A stretch of 64,000 nucleotides of DNA from Biomphalaria glabrata. Its lineage: Eukaryota > Mollusca > Gastropoda > Planorbidae. Position numbers and translations under genes: made by a program. This document shows, piece after piece, positions 1 to 29,817 of this stretch. The notes below the pieces were generated by a model that did no database searches, was not told the DNA's origin, and worked only from the letters and a program-made list of their open reading frames with translations. Each line of letters starts with the position of its first letter. The stretch's first letter is position 1. The stretch spans positions 3,379,701 to 3,443,700 of the forward strand of contig NC_074728.1 in the NCBI RefSeq assembly GCF_947242115.1. The letters are read 5' to 3'.

Positions 1-115
1 ACTTAAAGCCCTGGTCTAATTTTTTTTATGACATCTCAAGTTTAATTGCATTTAAAAATGAAACTAATTGTCTATTTACAAGGTACACAAATGAAACTAA
101 TGGACTATTTTCAAG

Positions 116-233
116 GTACGAAAATGAAACTCACAGTGAAGCTTCAAGAGCGAGGGACCAGAACATCACCCTCTGGGGAGTTGGCATTGGCTGCGAGTTT
201 CTTCTTATGGAGGATTTGTGTCGCATCTCACAG
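116..233 (+). CDS. Gene A exon: last exon of a VWA domain
   Basis: 118 nt, entered in phase 2 (one base completes the codon) and leaving in phase 0. The reading frame gives NITLWGVGIGCEFLL, the typical final VWA strand. The exon in gene B at 24356-24473 has the same length and is nearly identical. A longer open frame in another register over the same bases is a shadow. Confidence 0.8.
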
Positions 234-561
234 GTAGACAACATTAGTTGGGGGAATTATAGACGGTTAGTTCTTATGTTGGCAACATAACATTATCGTA
301 AACCATCGTACACCGTTGACCATAAATAATCTCCATGCACAGCAAGTTTTTGTCTGATCAAACTAGAATCAGTTTTTTCTCTGGTCACATCTGAATTAAT
401 ATTTCTATCTATCTGATTACATCTGAATCATTGTTTCTATCTGATCACATCTTACTTATTAAGAAGCTAATTTTTTTCACTTTCATTGCAGGCATTGTAT
501 CTGAAAGATTTGACCACAAACCTACAGACGTTGGAGTACAACAGGACAGTGGTCACAAACG
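116..561 (+). CDS. Gene A (partial): 3' exons of a secreted VWA-domain protein
   Basis: This is the end of a gene that starts before the window. Two exons are clear: 116-233 (acceptor ...TTTTCAAG, donor CAG|GTAGAC) and 492-561 (acceptor CATTGCAG, donor AACG|GTAGGA). The first codes for the last strand and helix of a VWA domain, including NITLWGVGIGCEFLLMEDL, and is entered in phase 2. The second is a 23-residue helix-like linker (LYLKDLTTNLQTLEY). The same pair, with the same lengths and phases, recurs at 24356-24473 and 25189-25258 in gene B, so gene A and gene B are tandem paralogues. The coding end is uncertain. Splicing to an acceptor at 4083 would add four residues and a TGA at 4095; reading through the donor would end at a TGA eight codons later. 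VWA domains usually bind ligands or matrix proteins in secreted proteins. The domain assignment rests on homology with the complete gene B domains. Confidence 0.75.
492..561 (+). CDS. Gene A exon: linker after the VWA domain
   Basis: 70 nt, phase 0 in and phase 1 out, coding LYLKDLTTNLQTLEYNRTVV. It is almost identical to 25189-25258 in gene B and related in size and phase to the diverged linker at 19593-19668. Confidence 0.75.
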
Positions 562-699
562 GTAGGAGAACTAAATGTGAATGAGGAGGGAGGGGGGAGG
601 GAGGAGCACATCTATCGCCAAATACATTCCGTCTCAGTGAGCTTTTTGTTGCAGCCGTTGGATTCTATTTGTTGTACATCAAACAACACCAAGAACACA

Positions 700-2135
700 T
701 CACGAGGACACACTTAATCTTACAGACACATCACACAGCCATAATAAACCTTACAGACACACCACACAACTACAATAAACCTTACAGACACGCCACACTT
801 CCATACTAAACTTCACAGACACATCACACAGCCATAATAAACCTTGCAGACACGCCACACAGCCATAATAAACTTTACAGACACACCACACTTCCATACT
901 AAACTTCACAGACACATCACACAGCCATAATAAACTTTACAGACACATCATGCAGCCATAATAAACCTTACAGACACACCACACAGCCATAATAATCCTT
1001 ACAGACACACCACACTTCCATACTAAACTTCACAGACACATCACACAGCCATAATAAACCTTACAGACACATCACACAACCACAATAAACCTTACAGACA
1101 CACCACACTTCCATACTAAACTTCACAGACACATCACACAGCCATAATAAACCTTACAGACACATCACACAACCACAATAAACCTTACAGACACGCCACA
1201 CTTCCATACTAAACTTCACAGACACATCACACAGCCATAATAAACCTTACAGACACGCCACACTTCCATACTAAACTTCACAGACACATCACACAACCAC
1301 AATAAACCTTACAGACACGCCACACTTCCATACTAAACTTCACAGACACATCACACAACCACAATAAACCTTACAGACACGCCACACTTCCATACTAAAC
1401 TTCACAGACACATCACACAACCACAATAAACCTTACAGACACGCCACACTTCCATACTAAACTTCACAGACACATCACACAACCACAATAAACCTTACAG
1501 ACACACCACACTTCCATACTAAACTTCACAGACACATCACACAGCCATAATAAACCTTACAGACACGCCACACTTCCATACTAAACTTCACAGACACATC
1601 ACACAACCACAATAAACCTTACAGACACGCCACACTTCCATACTAAACTTCACAGACACATCACACAACCACAATAAACCTTACAGACACGCCACACTTC
1701 CATACTAAACTTCACAGACACATCACACAACCACAATAAACCTTACAGACACGCCACACTTCCATACTAAACTTCACAGACACATCACACAACCACAATA
1801 AACCTTACAGACACGCCACACTTCCATACTAAACTTCACAGACACATCACACAACCACAATAAACCTTACAGACACACCACACTTCCATACTAAACTTCA
1901 CAGACACATCACACAACCACAATAAACCTTACAGACACACCACACTTCCATACTAAACTTCACAGACACATCACACAACCACAATAAACCTTACAGACAC
2001 GCCACACTTCCATACTAAACTTCACAGACACATCACACAACCACAATAAACCTTACAGACACACCACACTTCCATACTAAACTTCACAGACACATCACAC
2101 AGCCATAATAAACCTCACAGACAAACCTCACAGAA
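700..2135. repeat. Minisatellite, 62-bp unit built of two 31-bp halves
   Basis: About 1.4 kb of tandem copies. Each 62-bp unit is two related 31-mers, one starting CTTCCATACTAAACTTCACAG and the other CAACCACAATAAACCTTACAG; both continue ACACNYCACA. Early copies (700-1100) mix 31-mers irregularly and later copies are regular dimers, so the higher-order unit arose by later amplification. The array begins about 140 bp after the gene A donor at 562. The paralogous intron of gene B (about 25390-25450) holds only a rudimentary single copy, so the array expanded after the gene duplication. Confidence 0.95.
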
Positions 2136-2296
2136 ACACCAAGCTTCACATCTTTTCTCAAAGTAATTAAAAATGTTTGTATCTTTTCCATAATAAATTG
2201 AAGTTCCAGCCTATAAACCTTTCGGTTTCATCTTTTCGTTATAATAAAATACAAAATTAATCTCAATAGGATCAACGAATGTTTCTTCTCTTAGTC

Positions 2297-2304
2297 TATA
2301 TAAA
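2297..2304 (+). promoter_or_regulatory. TATA-box-like promoter element, probably of gene B
   Basis: TATATAAA preceded by CTTAGTC and followed about 30 bp later by TTCATTACTTCC. It lies upstream of a candidate untranslated exon ending in a strong donor (AG|GTGAGT at 2553). The same arrangement is kept at 25589-25596 in the duplicated block. Retention alone does not prove function, because flanking non-coding DNA is also retained. Confidence 0.4.
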
Positions 2305-2329
2305 TTGCTTTTGTCTTCATTACTTCCTG

Positions 2330-2552
2330 TTTGTATAAACATCAAGGGAGATAAAAAGCTCAATGGAACAAATGTATTTGGGTCAAAACGTCTATCGCCT
2401 TAAAAACAAAATTCGAATAGAAATCAAACGAGACAATTTGAATTAGAAACATAATTCTTTTGTTGGTGCGTTTTGTCTGTCTGCGTCGCTGATTTTGTTT
2501 CTACCGACATGTTGATGGAGTCTACTTTTACACGGAGGATCATTCCTTGGAG
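2330..2552 (+). other. Candidate 5' untranslated first exon of gene B
   Basis: From about 30 bp after the TATA-like box to a consensus donor, GGAG|GTGAGT. It would splice to the acceptor at 8900 (poly-T tract, then TATATAG), which lies 37 bp before the gene B start codon. It contains upstream ATGs. The left edge is a guess from TATA spacing. Confidence 0.35.
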
Positions 2553-2777
2553 GTGAGTTGTTTAACTTGCTTTTAAATCTTCACCATATTGTTGTTGTTG
2601 TTGTTTTTCTTTTACATGGCTAGGTATAAAAAAATATAAGGCCACAGAAGCAATTATTAAATTTTTATACTTAATGTACAGTCTCCATAACGATCTTTTC
2701 GCGTTTAAGAAATGAAAATTTTATCAAATGTTTAAACTAAAAAATTGAAAGGCATTTTTTTTTTCAATCATTTTGAC

Positions 2778-2990
2778 CTTAGGCTTAGTGGCTGAGTGGA
2801 GAAACGCTAAGTTTGCTAACCGAAGGGTTTCGGATTCAAATCTGGAGATTTTAAGGAACCCCTCTAAGTCCGCCTAACTCTAATGGCTTCCTGTCATTAG
2901 TTGGGGAAAGAAAAGGCAGTTGGTCGTTGTGCTGGTCACATGTCATTGGCCAGAAAAAGCAGATGACCTTGACATAATGTTTCAACATAG
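2778..2990 (+). mobile_element. tRNA-derived SINE (family 1)
   Basis: A-box-like GTGGCTGAGTGGAGAAACGC and B-box-like GGATTCAAATC are followed by a shared body (CTAATGG...AGTTGGGG...GTCGTTGTGCTGG...GATGACCTTGACAT). Six or more copies of this family occur in the window on both strands. The body beyond the tRNA-like part rules out a functional tRNA gene. Confidence 0.8.
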
Positions 2991-3127
2991 ATAGCAAAAT
3001 CTTAAAGCGGTCCTTTTGATTAATGTTTACTCACACTCTGATGTCCTTAATTTCATTTCACTTTCAGACATATGTATTAAATGCACTTTAATTAAATTAT
3101 GATTCAAATGTGTTTTTAAATAACGAC

Positions 3128-3292
3128 TGGCTACCTGGTCTGTGGAATAAGCTCTGGATTGCCTTTCTACGGTCACGATGACCCAGGGTTTGAATCCTAC
3201 CAGCCGCCATCCTTTTTATTTATTGTATGGGCTTAGGCCAGGATGTAATTCTCTTCAAATCTGAAGGAACAATCGAGATATGTAAAATTTAT
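3128..3292 (+). mobile_element. SINE (family 2)
   Basis: Begins GGCTACCTGGTCTGTGGAAT and ends ...TCTTCAAATCTGAAGGAACAATCGA. It has the same body as the copies at 3815, 6300, 25995 and 35190. A B-box-like GGTTTGAATCC is visible. Confidence 0.7.
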
Positions 3293-3814
3293 TAGCATAA
3301 AATTGTAAAAAATCGTAAATTAAAACTGCAATGTAAATATAGTTTAGATCTTGTTATATCTTAAAGTGGGACGCCACAGTTTGAGAAACGCTGGTTTACA
3401 TTTGACCTATTCTACTAAAAGATTCTGAATTTTCCATACTTTGCAACTGAGAGAAAATGATGAACACAACTATGCTAGAATGATAGTTTGGTACTAGTGT
3501 GACTGTCGAAGTTCGATATTCGCAAATTTTTTTTGTACATATTATGTCAATTTTAGCATCAAATCGATCTTAAATCCTCAAACTTATTTAGACTGTCTAA
3601 TAATAATCTTTAATCGGTTTCAAAGTAAATTGTTTTTTTTTTTCAAGTTTAAAGAAAACTTAATGTTGTGGTGTGAGATGTCATTGTGACAGGGGCGTCT
3701 GGGAATTTATTGTCTAGGGAGGGTTTGTGGGAATGCTTTTACATAATAATTTCTGTTGTTTTTTTTTGTCGGTTTGTCAATTTTTTTTTCCTAATTGCAA
3801 GTAGACTTTCATAA

Positions 3815-3965
3815 ACAAGATATTGATAGTGCCTGGGAAGATCCGGGTTCAAACCTTGCCCGCTCCCATCCCCCGTCGTCCTGCGGGAGGTTTGGACTAA
3901 GAAGTAATTGTCTTCAACTCTGAAGGAAGATCCTAAACATGTCAAACATTTCACAAACAAAACAT
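3815..3965 (+). mobile_element. SINE (family 2), 5'-truncated
   Basis: Carries the family body GGTTCAAACC...CCCCCGTCGTCCTGCGGGAG...CTGAAGG. It interrupts sequence that is continuous in the duplicated block (about 26815-26850), so it inserted in the gene A copy after the duplication. Confidence 0.7.
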
Positions 3966-4083
3966 TTAACAAACAAACATGTAGACCTACGCTTGTTCAC
4001 ATTTGTTTTGATGTAAGGAAAAGGAGAATGATATGTAACCTCTTTCTGTAACATAACAATATCTACTTTTTTACTATCTACAG

Positions 4084-4097
4084 TAACAAATACGTGA
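4084..4097 (+). CDS. Possible very short terminal coding exon of gene A
   Basis: An acceptor-like CTATCTACAG ends at 4083. The phase-1 continuation gives V-T-N-T and a TGA at 4095-4097. The paralogous place in gene B (26946-27052) has the same acceptor and an open frame of 34 codons. Here about 22 bases present in the gene B copy are missing, so the tail is truncated if it is used at all. Low confidence. Confidence 0.3.
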
Positions 4098-4526
4098 CAC
4101 CTCTAGAGGAAAACAGATTTGAAAGACTAAAGAATTTTAAGTATTACAGTATTTTGTCTGATGGACGAATCTAGCAAGAGAAAGACAGCTCAGTCCTGGA
4201 CTGGGATCAGGCTTTTACTTGTATGGGGTCAAGGACACTAATCTCTTTCGTTATGACGTTTATTGTTTATCTCCCTTCTTAGATTTGATATACAACATAA
4301 TTGGATATAATATTTGATATAACATTGATATATGTACTATTATTGTTTTAAATAGTTATTTACAAGTTTGTATGCATTTCAAGACTTTCTTTACATTTGA
4401 ATGTTACTGATAGAATTCAAATATTTGTACGAATTGATGTTTCATATGATCATTTAATATATTTGAAAATATAAGACTTCTTGACTACCATAATGTATCT
4501 ATTACATACACTCACTGTTTAGTGGA

Positions 4527-4645
4527 GATTGAGAACGAGTCGCTGAGGGATAAAGCGCTTGATTTCCTAAGAGGAAGTTTCGGGTTCGAATCCCGATGAT
4601 TGCAGTATCGAATGTGACAAAGAATACCCCTCAGTAACCTAATTG
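4527..4645 (+). mobile_element. Degenerate tRNA-like SINE fragment
   Basis: Contains a GTCGCTGAGGGATAAAGCGC A-box-like stretch and a GGGTTCGAATCCC B box with a variable-arm-like insert. The aminoacyl stem does not pair convincingly, so it is called a SINE relic, not a tRNA gene. Next to it (4640-4870) is a dispersed repeat also seen near 12830, 17700, 22540 and 50210. Confidence 0.5.
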
Positions 4646-5009
4646 TTTTGCCAGATTGAATGCTGATAATTAAAAAAAAAAATTTGGAAGTGACTGCAGT
4701 ATATGAATCGGTGGGCTGAAAGAATGACTTTTCCCTAAACAAAAACAATTGGTAAAAATATTTCTAATCGCACAGATTTATTACAGCTGGTCTAGATCTA
4801 TTACAAATTTAATTACATGGCTAATCCAAACTCTTTCAAACGATTACACTGCAATTAAGCTTTGTTGTTTTTTTTAATGTATTTTTATGTTGACATTATT
4901 TATTTCAGAGCAAAATTTAGGAACCGCTGGTTCAGTTAATTTTGAAAATCAACAATCATGTAACTTTAACACATATTAATCATTATGGGTTGAATGGCAT
5001 GAACAGTTG

Positions 5010-5935
5010 TATTGAAGTGCGTTGAAATTTTGTGTTGAAATCTTGTGTTGGAATCTTGTGTTGAAATCTTGTGTTGAAATTTTGTGTTGAAATCTTGTGT
5101 TGGAATCTTGTGTTGAAATCTTGTGTTGAAATCTTGTATTGAAATCTGTGTGTTGAAATCTTGTGTTAAAATTTTGTGTTGAAATCTTGTGTTGGAATCT
5201 TGTGTTGAAATCTTGTGTTGAAATCTTGTGTTGAAATCTGTGTGTTGAAATCTTGTGTTGGAATCTTGTGTTGGAATCTTGTGTTGAAATCTTGTGTTGG
5301 AATCTTGTGTTGGAATCTTGTGTTGAAATTTTGTGTTGAAATCTTGTGTTGAAATCTTGTGTTGGAATCTTGTGTTGAAATCTTGTGTTGAAATTTTGTG
5401 TTGAAATCTTGTGTTGAAATCTTGTGTTGGAATCTTGTGTTGAAATCTTGTGTTGGAATCTTGTGTTGAAATCTTGTGTTGAAATTTTGTGTTGAAATCT
5501 TGTGTTGAAATTTTGTGTTGGAATCTTGTGTTGGAATCTTGTGTTGAAATCTTGTGTTGAAATTTTGTGTTGAAATCTTGTGTTGAAATCTTGTGTTGAA
5601 ATCTTGTGTTGAAATCTTGTGTTGAAATCTTGTGTTGAAATCTTGTGTTGAAATCTTGTGTTGAAATCTTGTTTTGAAATCTTGTGTTGAAATCTTGTGT
5701 TGAAATCTTGTGTTGAAATCTTGTGTTGAAATCTTGTCTTGAAATCTTGTGTTGAAATCTTGTCTTGGAATCTTGTGTTGAAATCTTGTGTTGAAATCTT
5801 GTGTTGAAATCTTGTGTTGGAATCTTGTGTTGAAATCTTGTGTTGAAATCTTGTGTTGAAATCTGTGTGTTGAAATCTTGTGTTGAAATCTTGTGTTGAA
5901 ATGTTGTGTTGAAATCTTGTGTTGAAATCGTTGGC
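5010..5935. repeat. Minisatellite, 15-bp unit
   Basis: About 60 copies of TTGAAATCTTGTGTT with a few variants (TTGGAATC, TTTTGTG, CTGTGTG). Since 15 is a multiple of three, long open frames appear on the minus strand; they are not genes. It lies in the presumed first intron of gene B. Confidence 0.95.
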
Positions 5936-5951
5936 CATCATGTCGTTTCAT

Positions 5952-8900
5952 TTGCGTTTCTCTTATATTTGTTAAAAAATATTTTTTTTAAATGTTTGCA
6001 ATAGATTTAGAAGTATCAGACAATCCTCCCGAACTGAGAACTATGTAAAGTCTATACCTCCTTCTGTATGGCAGGTGACCGCGAAAGTGGGCGGAGTATA
6101 ATCTTGGGCCGTTCTGAAGTGCAGGCAGCTATTCATAGGCTAAAGGACAAAATTCACTAATGGGCTTAAAAGCTTTAAGATACTTTATATATATATATAT
6201 TGTATTACATGTTTTCAAACAATGAAATAGAATGGTGTTATTATATCCATTGTTTGAGAAATGAAAAATACAACAGCCTAATCACGTGGTATAATATCGA
6301 AACGACTATACATCGATAGTCTTGATGATCCATGATTCGAACTCCTGCCCACCACGGAGGTTTACACTAGGATGTAGATTAACTTCAGCTCTGAAGGAAC
6401 AATCGACACAGAGTCGCGGACGTAAAATAAGATAGTCCAGAGCACATGCCACATAATAAGTTTGCCCATTTAGGTTAGAATCAGCATCTGTAACAATGGG
6501 AATTTAAAGATCAGGAATTCTTTTAGAACTTTGACCTGCAATCAGTGGCGTCACTAGGGTCGGTGTCACCCGTTGCGGCTAGCTAAGGGTGTCACTCCCC
6601 CCCCCCCCTCACTATCAACTTTATCCACTTTTCCAAATAGAAATTCATCTTATTGAACCAATGCAGTAAGGTGATTACCTGCATTCATCGATTTTTGCAC
6701 AAATGTAAAATTAGTCAATTCTTTTTGAAAATCCCATTGTTTCTGACATTTTTCAATAGTTTTGGCATATTTTACAATGTTTCAAATCAAAATTAAAATC
6801 ACCAAAACATGCTTCCTTTGTTAGACGTTTAGACGAAAAAAGTATACGATTTTTATGTGTTATTCAAACTTTGACTACCATCTAAAGGGAAAAATGTAAG
6901 TTTGCCGCTACCCTAGTCATCTTTTGGTCTCGGGAAGCGCTTTAAGATATTCTATCGAGGTCCAGGGCGAAGCTCCGGCCACCAAATATTTTTCAGCATT
7001 TCTGAGCTTCAGAAATTCATTCTCATGAAGTCTATCGTTTACAATTTCTACTAGAAAGAAGTTTGCAGGTCAACTCAAATTCAATTCAGAAGAGGTGAAG
7101 TGTGAGACGTAATCCAGGCAGTGTTTCTCAAACTTTTACCGTTGACGCCCCTGCACGCTAAACGTTTTTGTTTTTCAAAAATAGTGCTATGTACATAATT
7201 TCAGAGTTGGATAGAGGTATTGTAAACCGAAGATAATTACTTCTTATGGGTATCTTTCTGTTGATCTAATCGTGCATGTCAATCAAACACTTAATTGTTG
7301 CAATTGTTGTTGTTTTTTTTTGGCTTATTCAGGCAACCCTTACTTCCTCTGATGATACAAATACTCCTAGCATATAGGATTAATTTTTTTTACTGAGTAT
7401 CTATTAAAGTATTCAAAATTTATTTTAAGCAAAAAATGATTCCAAATTGATAAGAATGATTATCGACATTCAGTGTATGGATAACTTATAAATCACATCG
7501 CTTTCCTAGTAAAAATGTTAACATATCTGTTCACGGCACCATTCACTCCGCCCCTGATTGTCCCTACTGCTTGCATTTCAATCTGCCAACGGATACGACG
7601 TCCCTAGATCAGAGTGCTAACGTTTCCTAAAGGTAAATCCATATGTTACGAAAGTAAAAAAAAAAATGCTTTACACTTCCGGGTTAATGTGTTTATTTTA
7701 CACGCACTTCGGCTAGGAGGACTCCATGAATTAGAGGTGTTTTCTTGTACCCGCACCATTACGGTAAGTTATGTTAGCAATATTATTCAATTACTTTGTC
7801 ACCATATTTAAAATAAAATAACCTTTAAAATTAGAATAATTAAATATTTGATAAAAAAGATTAGAACTAAATTTCACTCTGATGTTGATCTTGCTCCACA
7901 GTCTGGGCAACTTTATTTGTCTGAGAAGCGTTAATTTCTTTTTGTGTTATTTAAGTTAAAATAGAAATAAAATAAAATAAAACAAAAACAATTTTCTGAT
8001 TTATCGATGTATTTTTGAAAGAAATTCCTTAGTGATAACCAGTGTTTTAACAGCAGGAGCTAGTCAATCTAAATATATCCAACAATAAGAAATGACTAAA
8101 TAATAACAATACGAACTAAATGATCGTTAAATTAACAAATCATTTCAACAATTACATTCTGAAAACCGAAATGCAGGCGATTCGGTCTTGGGGACGAACG
8201 GCTTGGAGTCGGAGAGATCTGAATGGAGGTATGTGTGGACTACGGAAAGAGCCCTCTCTCGGCTGTAGCGCATCTGGGATGGATAGATTTAAAAATAGAC
8301 TGAATGGACAAGATAACCCTGCCATAGAATTATTATTTTCGTTTTCTAATTCGTTTCAGAGAAACTACTGTTTAACCTGTCAGTCCTATTTTCATTTTAT
8401 ACTTTTTTTTCGTCCCAGCGGTCTATTGAACTAAATGCTTGCACGCTAGACGCTTTTCTAGTCGTAAGGTCACTGCAGATGAACTAATTACTAAGCAGTC
8501 ATTTTAAATTAAATAAAACTGTGGAATAATTAGAAACTGCTCTGGGAAATTTATTTCAATGGAAAACAGGTGTATTTGTAATGTCCCTCCCACAACCGGA
8601 GAGAGAAAAGGGGGGGGGCAAAGTAAAAAAAAAAAAAAGCTTAATTTATTAATAATAAAGAAATAAACTTTTTTATATCTAGTCTAGTTTTCACAGTATT
8701 TTATATTTTATATGAATGTATCTATTTTCGTGGCGAAAGAAAAAAAACTTGAAAGAAACATTAGCTAAGTTTGACATAGATCTAAATCCAATCCACTAGG
8801 TTAGTTATACCCAAACTAAGGCCCGCAGGACGCAGGTAATATCCAGCTAGTACATACATGTTATGTTTAACGCCATTATTTCTTTTTTTTTTTTATATAG
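5952..8900. other. Intronic stretch, presumed gene B intron 1
   Basis: Mostly AT-rich unique sequence. It contains a family 2 SINE fragment at 6300-6425 and repeat edges typical of non-autonomous DNA transposons (GTGGCGTCACTAGGGTCGG at about 6546; AGTGTTTCTCAAAC at about 7122). No exon could be supported on either strand. It ends with the poly-T acceptor at 8881-8900. Confidence 0.5.
6300..6425 (+). mobile_element. SINE (family 2) fragment
   Basis: Shares the 3' body ending TCTGAAGGAACAATCGACA with the copy at 3128. The 5' part is worn. Confidence 0.5.
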
Positions 8901-8937
8901 AAGTAGAACAATGTAGAGAATCAAGAACAAGCCAAAC

Positions 8938-27052
<18,115 letters not shown>

Positions 27053-28200
27053 ATCTAGAAAGAGAGAGACAAAGCTCAAGCGTGGATGAGGATCAGGCTT
27101 TTACTAGAATGGGGTCAAGGACACGATTAGACACACTTCCTGTTTCTTTTTCACGTGCTTCTAGGAAATAGTGTCTGAGCACGTGGTCTTCTGACAAATT
27201 ATAGGATAGGATCCAAATTCATTTATTAAACATATATATTCATATACCATTACATATATATATACTGTTTGTATTTTTGTGTCTACATCAATATATAATG
27301 TCAATGTTTATGGATAGAATTAGGTTGAACAAATCTCTATAAATATTATCTTGATATTTTAAATTAGAATCTAATTGCTGGGCAATAGTGCCATTGACCT
27401 GTTTCTGTTTCGTTGGGAACTTTATTGTTTATCTCCCTTCTTAGATTTGATATAACATATAAAATTTGATGTACTATTTGATATATTATTGACATATGTT
27501 CCATTTTTTTTCTTTTATTGTTAATTAAAAGTCTGCATGTATTTCCAGACTATCTTTATATTTGAATATTATTGATAGAATTAACAGATTATTACATGTT
27601 GATACTTCATATATTCATTAAATATATTTGACTACACCATAATGTGTCTATACCACATACCTTACTGTTGGAAGAATGCCGATCGTTGTTATTGATTGAT
27701 TCAGATCAATATAGGCGATAATTTTTTTCTCAGTATTTTTCTAGTTCAATCTTATACACAACACAAAACAAAGTGGCGGAGACTTCTAGGGGCGCCGTCG
27801 CCATAATTGAATGTTCCACAATATCAGCGTCACAGTAGGCAAAGGTTTGGATTTATATTGTAGAGCGAATACTGTGAAGTCAAACTACCATTTTTTAAAG
27901 AAAATTGGTTACATTAACATTGTCATACTCAATAATACTCATAACAGAGAACAACAAACAATGCAATAATAACTGTAGTTCTAACTGAGGGTCCATAGTC
28001 TCCACTTCACGGGGCTAGAACAAAGGTTACTTCGTCAAAAAAAGGCGACGATTCGTTGACTTTTTTTGTTGTATAGTTCATGATCATTTACAGCGTTCGT
28101 TGTAATATACCCGCCGCAGCTCATTCGTTATAAACTCATCATCGTAAATATAGGAACATAAGCGATTAACCAGAACGAGATTAGATTAGATTGTTATTAT
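27053..28200. other. Intergenic, downstream of gene B
   Basis: AT-rich. The end of the duplicated block is near 27680. Possible polyadenylation signals such as ATTAAA occur at about 27225 but none is decisive. No gene seen. Confidence 0.5.
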
Positions 28201-28216
28201 AATTTCGAGGAATTAA

Positions 28217-28312
28217 CCCTTAAAACGCGTGTGGTACTTTAGCCTCTAAACATCAGCATTGTAAATTCCATTGTGTATGCACTCACTGTAAAGCAGCTCA
28301 GCACTTTAAGGG
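28217..28312. mobile_element. piggyBac-like MITE, 96 bp
   Basis: TTAA on both sides (28213-28216 and 28313-28316), ends CCCTTAAAACGC and GCACTTTAAGGG. A second copy in the opposite orientation lies at 43828-43922. Confidence 0.75.
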
Positions 28313-28384
28313 TTAAGGTCTCAGATTTCTGAACACACATGAATTCAAAACTGTTCATAGTTCATGATGTACTTGAAATTATTT

Positions 28385-28890
28385 CTTATCTTATCTTATA
28401 TAATACAGACGTTACTTCAAAAAGAAGATGATTACGTCCTACGCGTCATGCATTTAGTCATGCATATTAACCAATGACTTAAATTCTGCCAAGTCACTGG
28501 TTTTCCTGGCTACCTCAGGCAACCCGTTCCATGCTCTAATAGCACTAGGGAAGAAGGAGTATTTGTACAAATTTGTCCTAGCATATGGGACGAGGAATGT
28601 GCCTTTATCTTTGTGTCTTTCAGAGTATTTTATTAAATTTTGTTTTTGTATTTGAAGATTATGGTTCAGTGTTTTATGTATAATTGCTACTTTACTTTTC
28701 AGTCTTCTGTTCTGAAGGCTTTCTAAATTTAGTGATTTTACTAAAGGTGTTACTCTAGTCAAATGTGAATATTCGTTTGTTATGAATCTCACTGCTCTTT
28801 TTGGTGTTGTCTGTTCCAGTTTCTTAATGTTTTCTTGAGTTGAGGGGTCCGAAACGGAGGATGCATATTCTATTATTGGCATTACCAATG
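28385..28890 (-). mobile_element. LINE 3' end (family X), longest copy
   Basis: The minus frame codes about 144 residues of the reverse-transcriptase C-terminus (IIEYASSVSDPSTQENIKKL, then SFFPSAIRAWNGLPE), followed by the tail GTAACGTCTGTATTATATAA and repeated GATAA. It is open over this length, so it is a fairly young, 5'-truncated insertion of Jockey/CR1 type. Other copies: 11610 (+), 33000 (+), 37470 (-), 40095 (+), 42655 (-), 49725 (-), 61735 (-). Confidence 0.8.
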
Positions 28891-29817
28891 TTATTTGGTT
28901 ACTATCACTGTCAAAGTTCGGCGCAACACTTACAAGACGAGGGAATTTTAAAGTTAATGTACTGCATGCCAGTTGAACATTGCTTCAAGTGAATTCCTGG
29001 TATTAATAGTGAATTGTCACCCTGTTGTCTGACCATGTTGCCTTTAAATCTTCCCAGCAGAGGTGCATTGAAGCCTTCAGGAAACCATTACGTAAAGTGT
29101 GTTCTGGCGATAATTTGTCCCCCTTGAAATCCCCGGACAACTAGGACAGTAACACCCCCTCCCCCTTGATTGCCAAGTTCGATTTACATCGAATGTTATT
29201 TAAATATAAAATGAAAATTGTAAGCCCCAGTATAATACATTTATATTACATTCATTAATTCTCATTCTTTTTTTTTTCAACTAAATATGTATGTTTAATT
29301 GAACACCATTAAAGCTTAGTCAAACTTTTGTATTAATCACTCAGTCTAATAATAGTATACAGTGTCTAAAAATCACTTTGTTGGATAACTGAACAATAAA
29401 TAAATAATATAGTTACATTTGAACATTATATGATATGACATCATGCAGAGTTTTAGGAATGAGAAACATTAGAGCGAGGTCAGTGATATAAAAAACATTT
29501 TCAGGTCAAACACATAAATATTTATTTATTTAGTTTTTTATTTTAATTTAATAAAAAAAAATTAATGGTTTATTTAGAATATACTTTCATTTACACTAAC
29601 ACACAAGACAAACAGGTTAACACATCCACGTCCAGATCATATAATACTGTTGAGCAGTCCAGGTTATTGAGAAGTTGTATATAGGTCATGATAAATACAC
29701 ATTTTAGTGTACCATCCACTGGAGCTCATCAATTAAAAAGTCATAGTCGCAGATTGAGGAGCATAAGCGAGTGGTCCAAACAAGATCAGTTTATCCTGTT
29801 CATTACAAAGAGCAAAG
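28891..29817. other. Intergenic AT-rich stretch
   Basis: No gene or clear element recognised; simple A/T-rich sequence. Confidence 0.4.

Noticed and set aside
700-2135. CRISPR-like look of regularly spaced repeats
   Set aside because: There are no unique spacers, the whole unit repeats, and the genome is eukaryotic.
4976-5951. Two long minus-strand open frames of F-N-T-R-F-Q-H-K-I-S-T-Q type
   Set aside because: They are translations of the 15-bp minisatellite; no splice, promoter or homology support.
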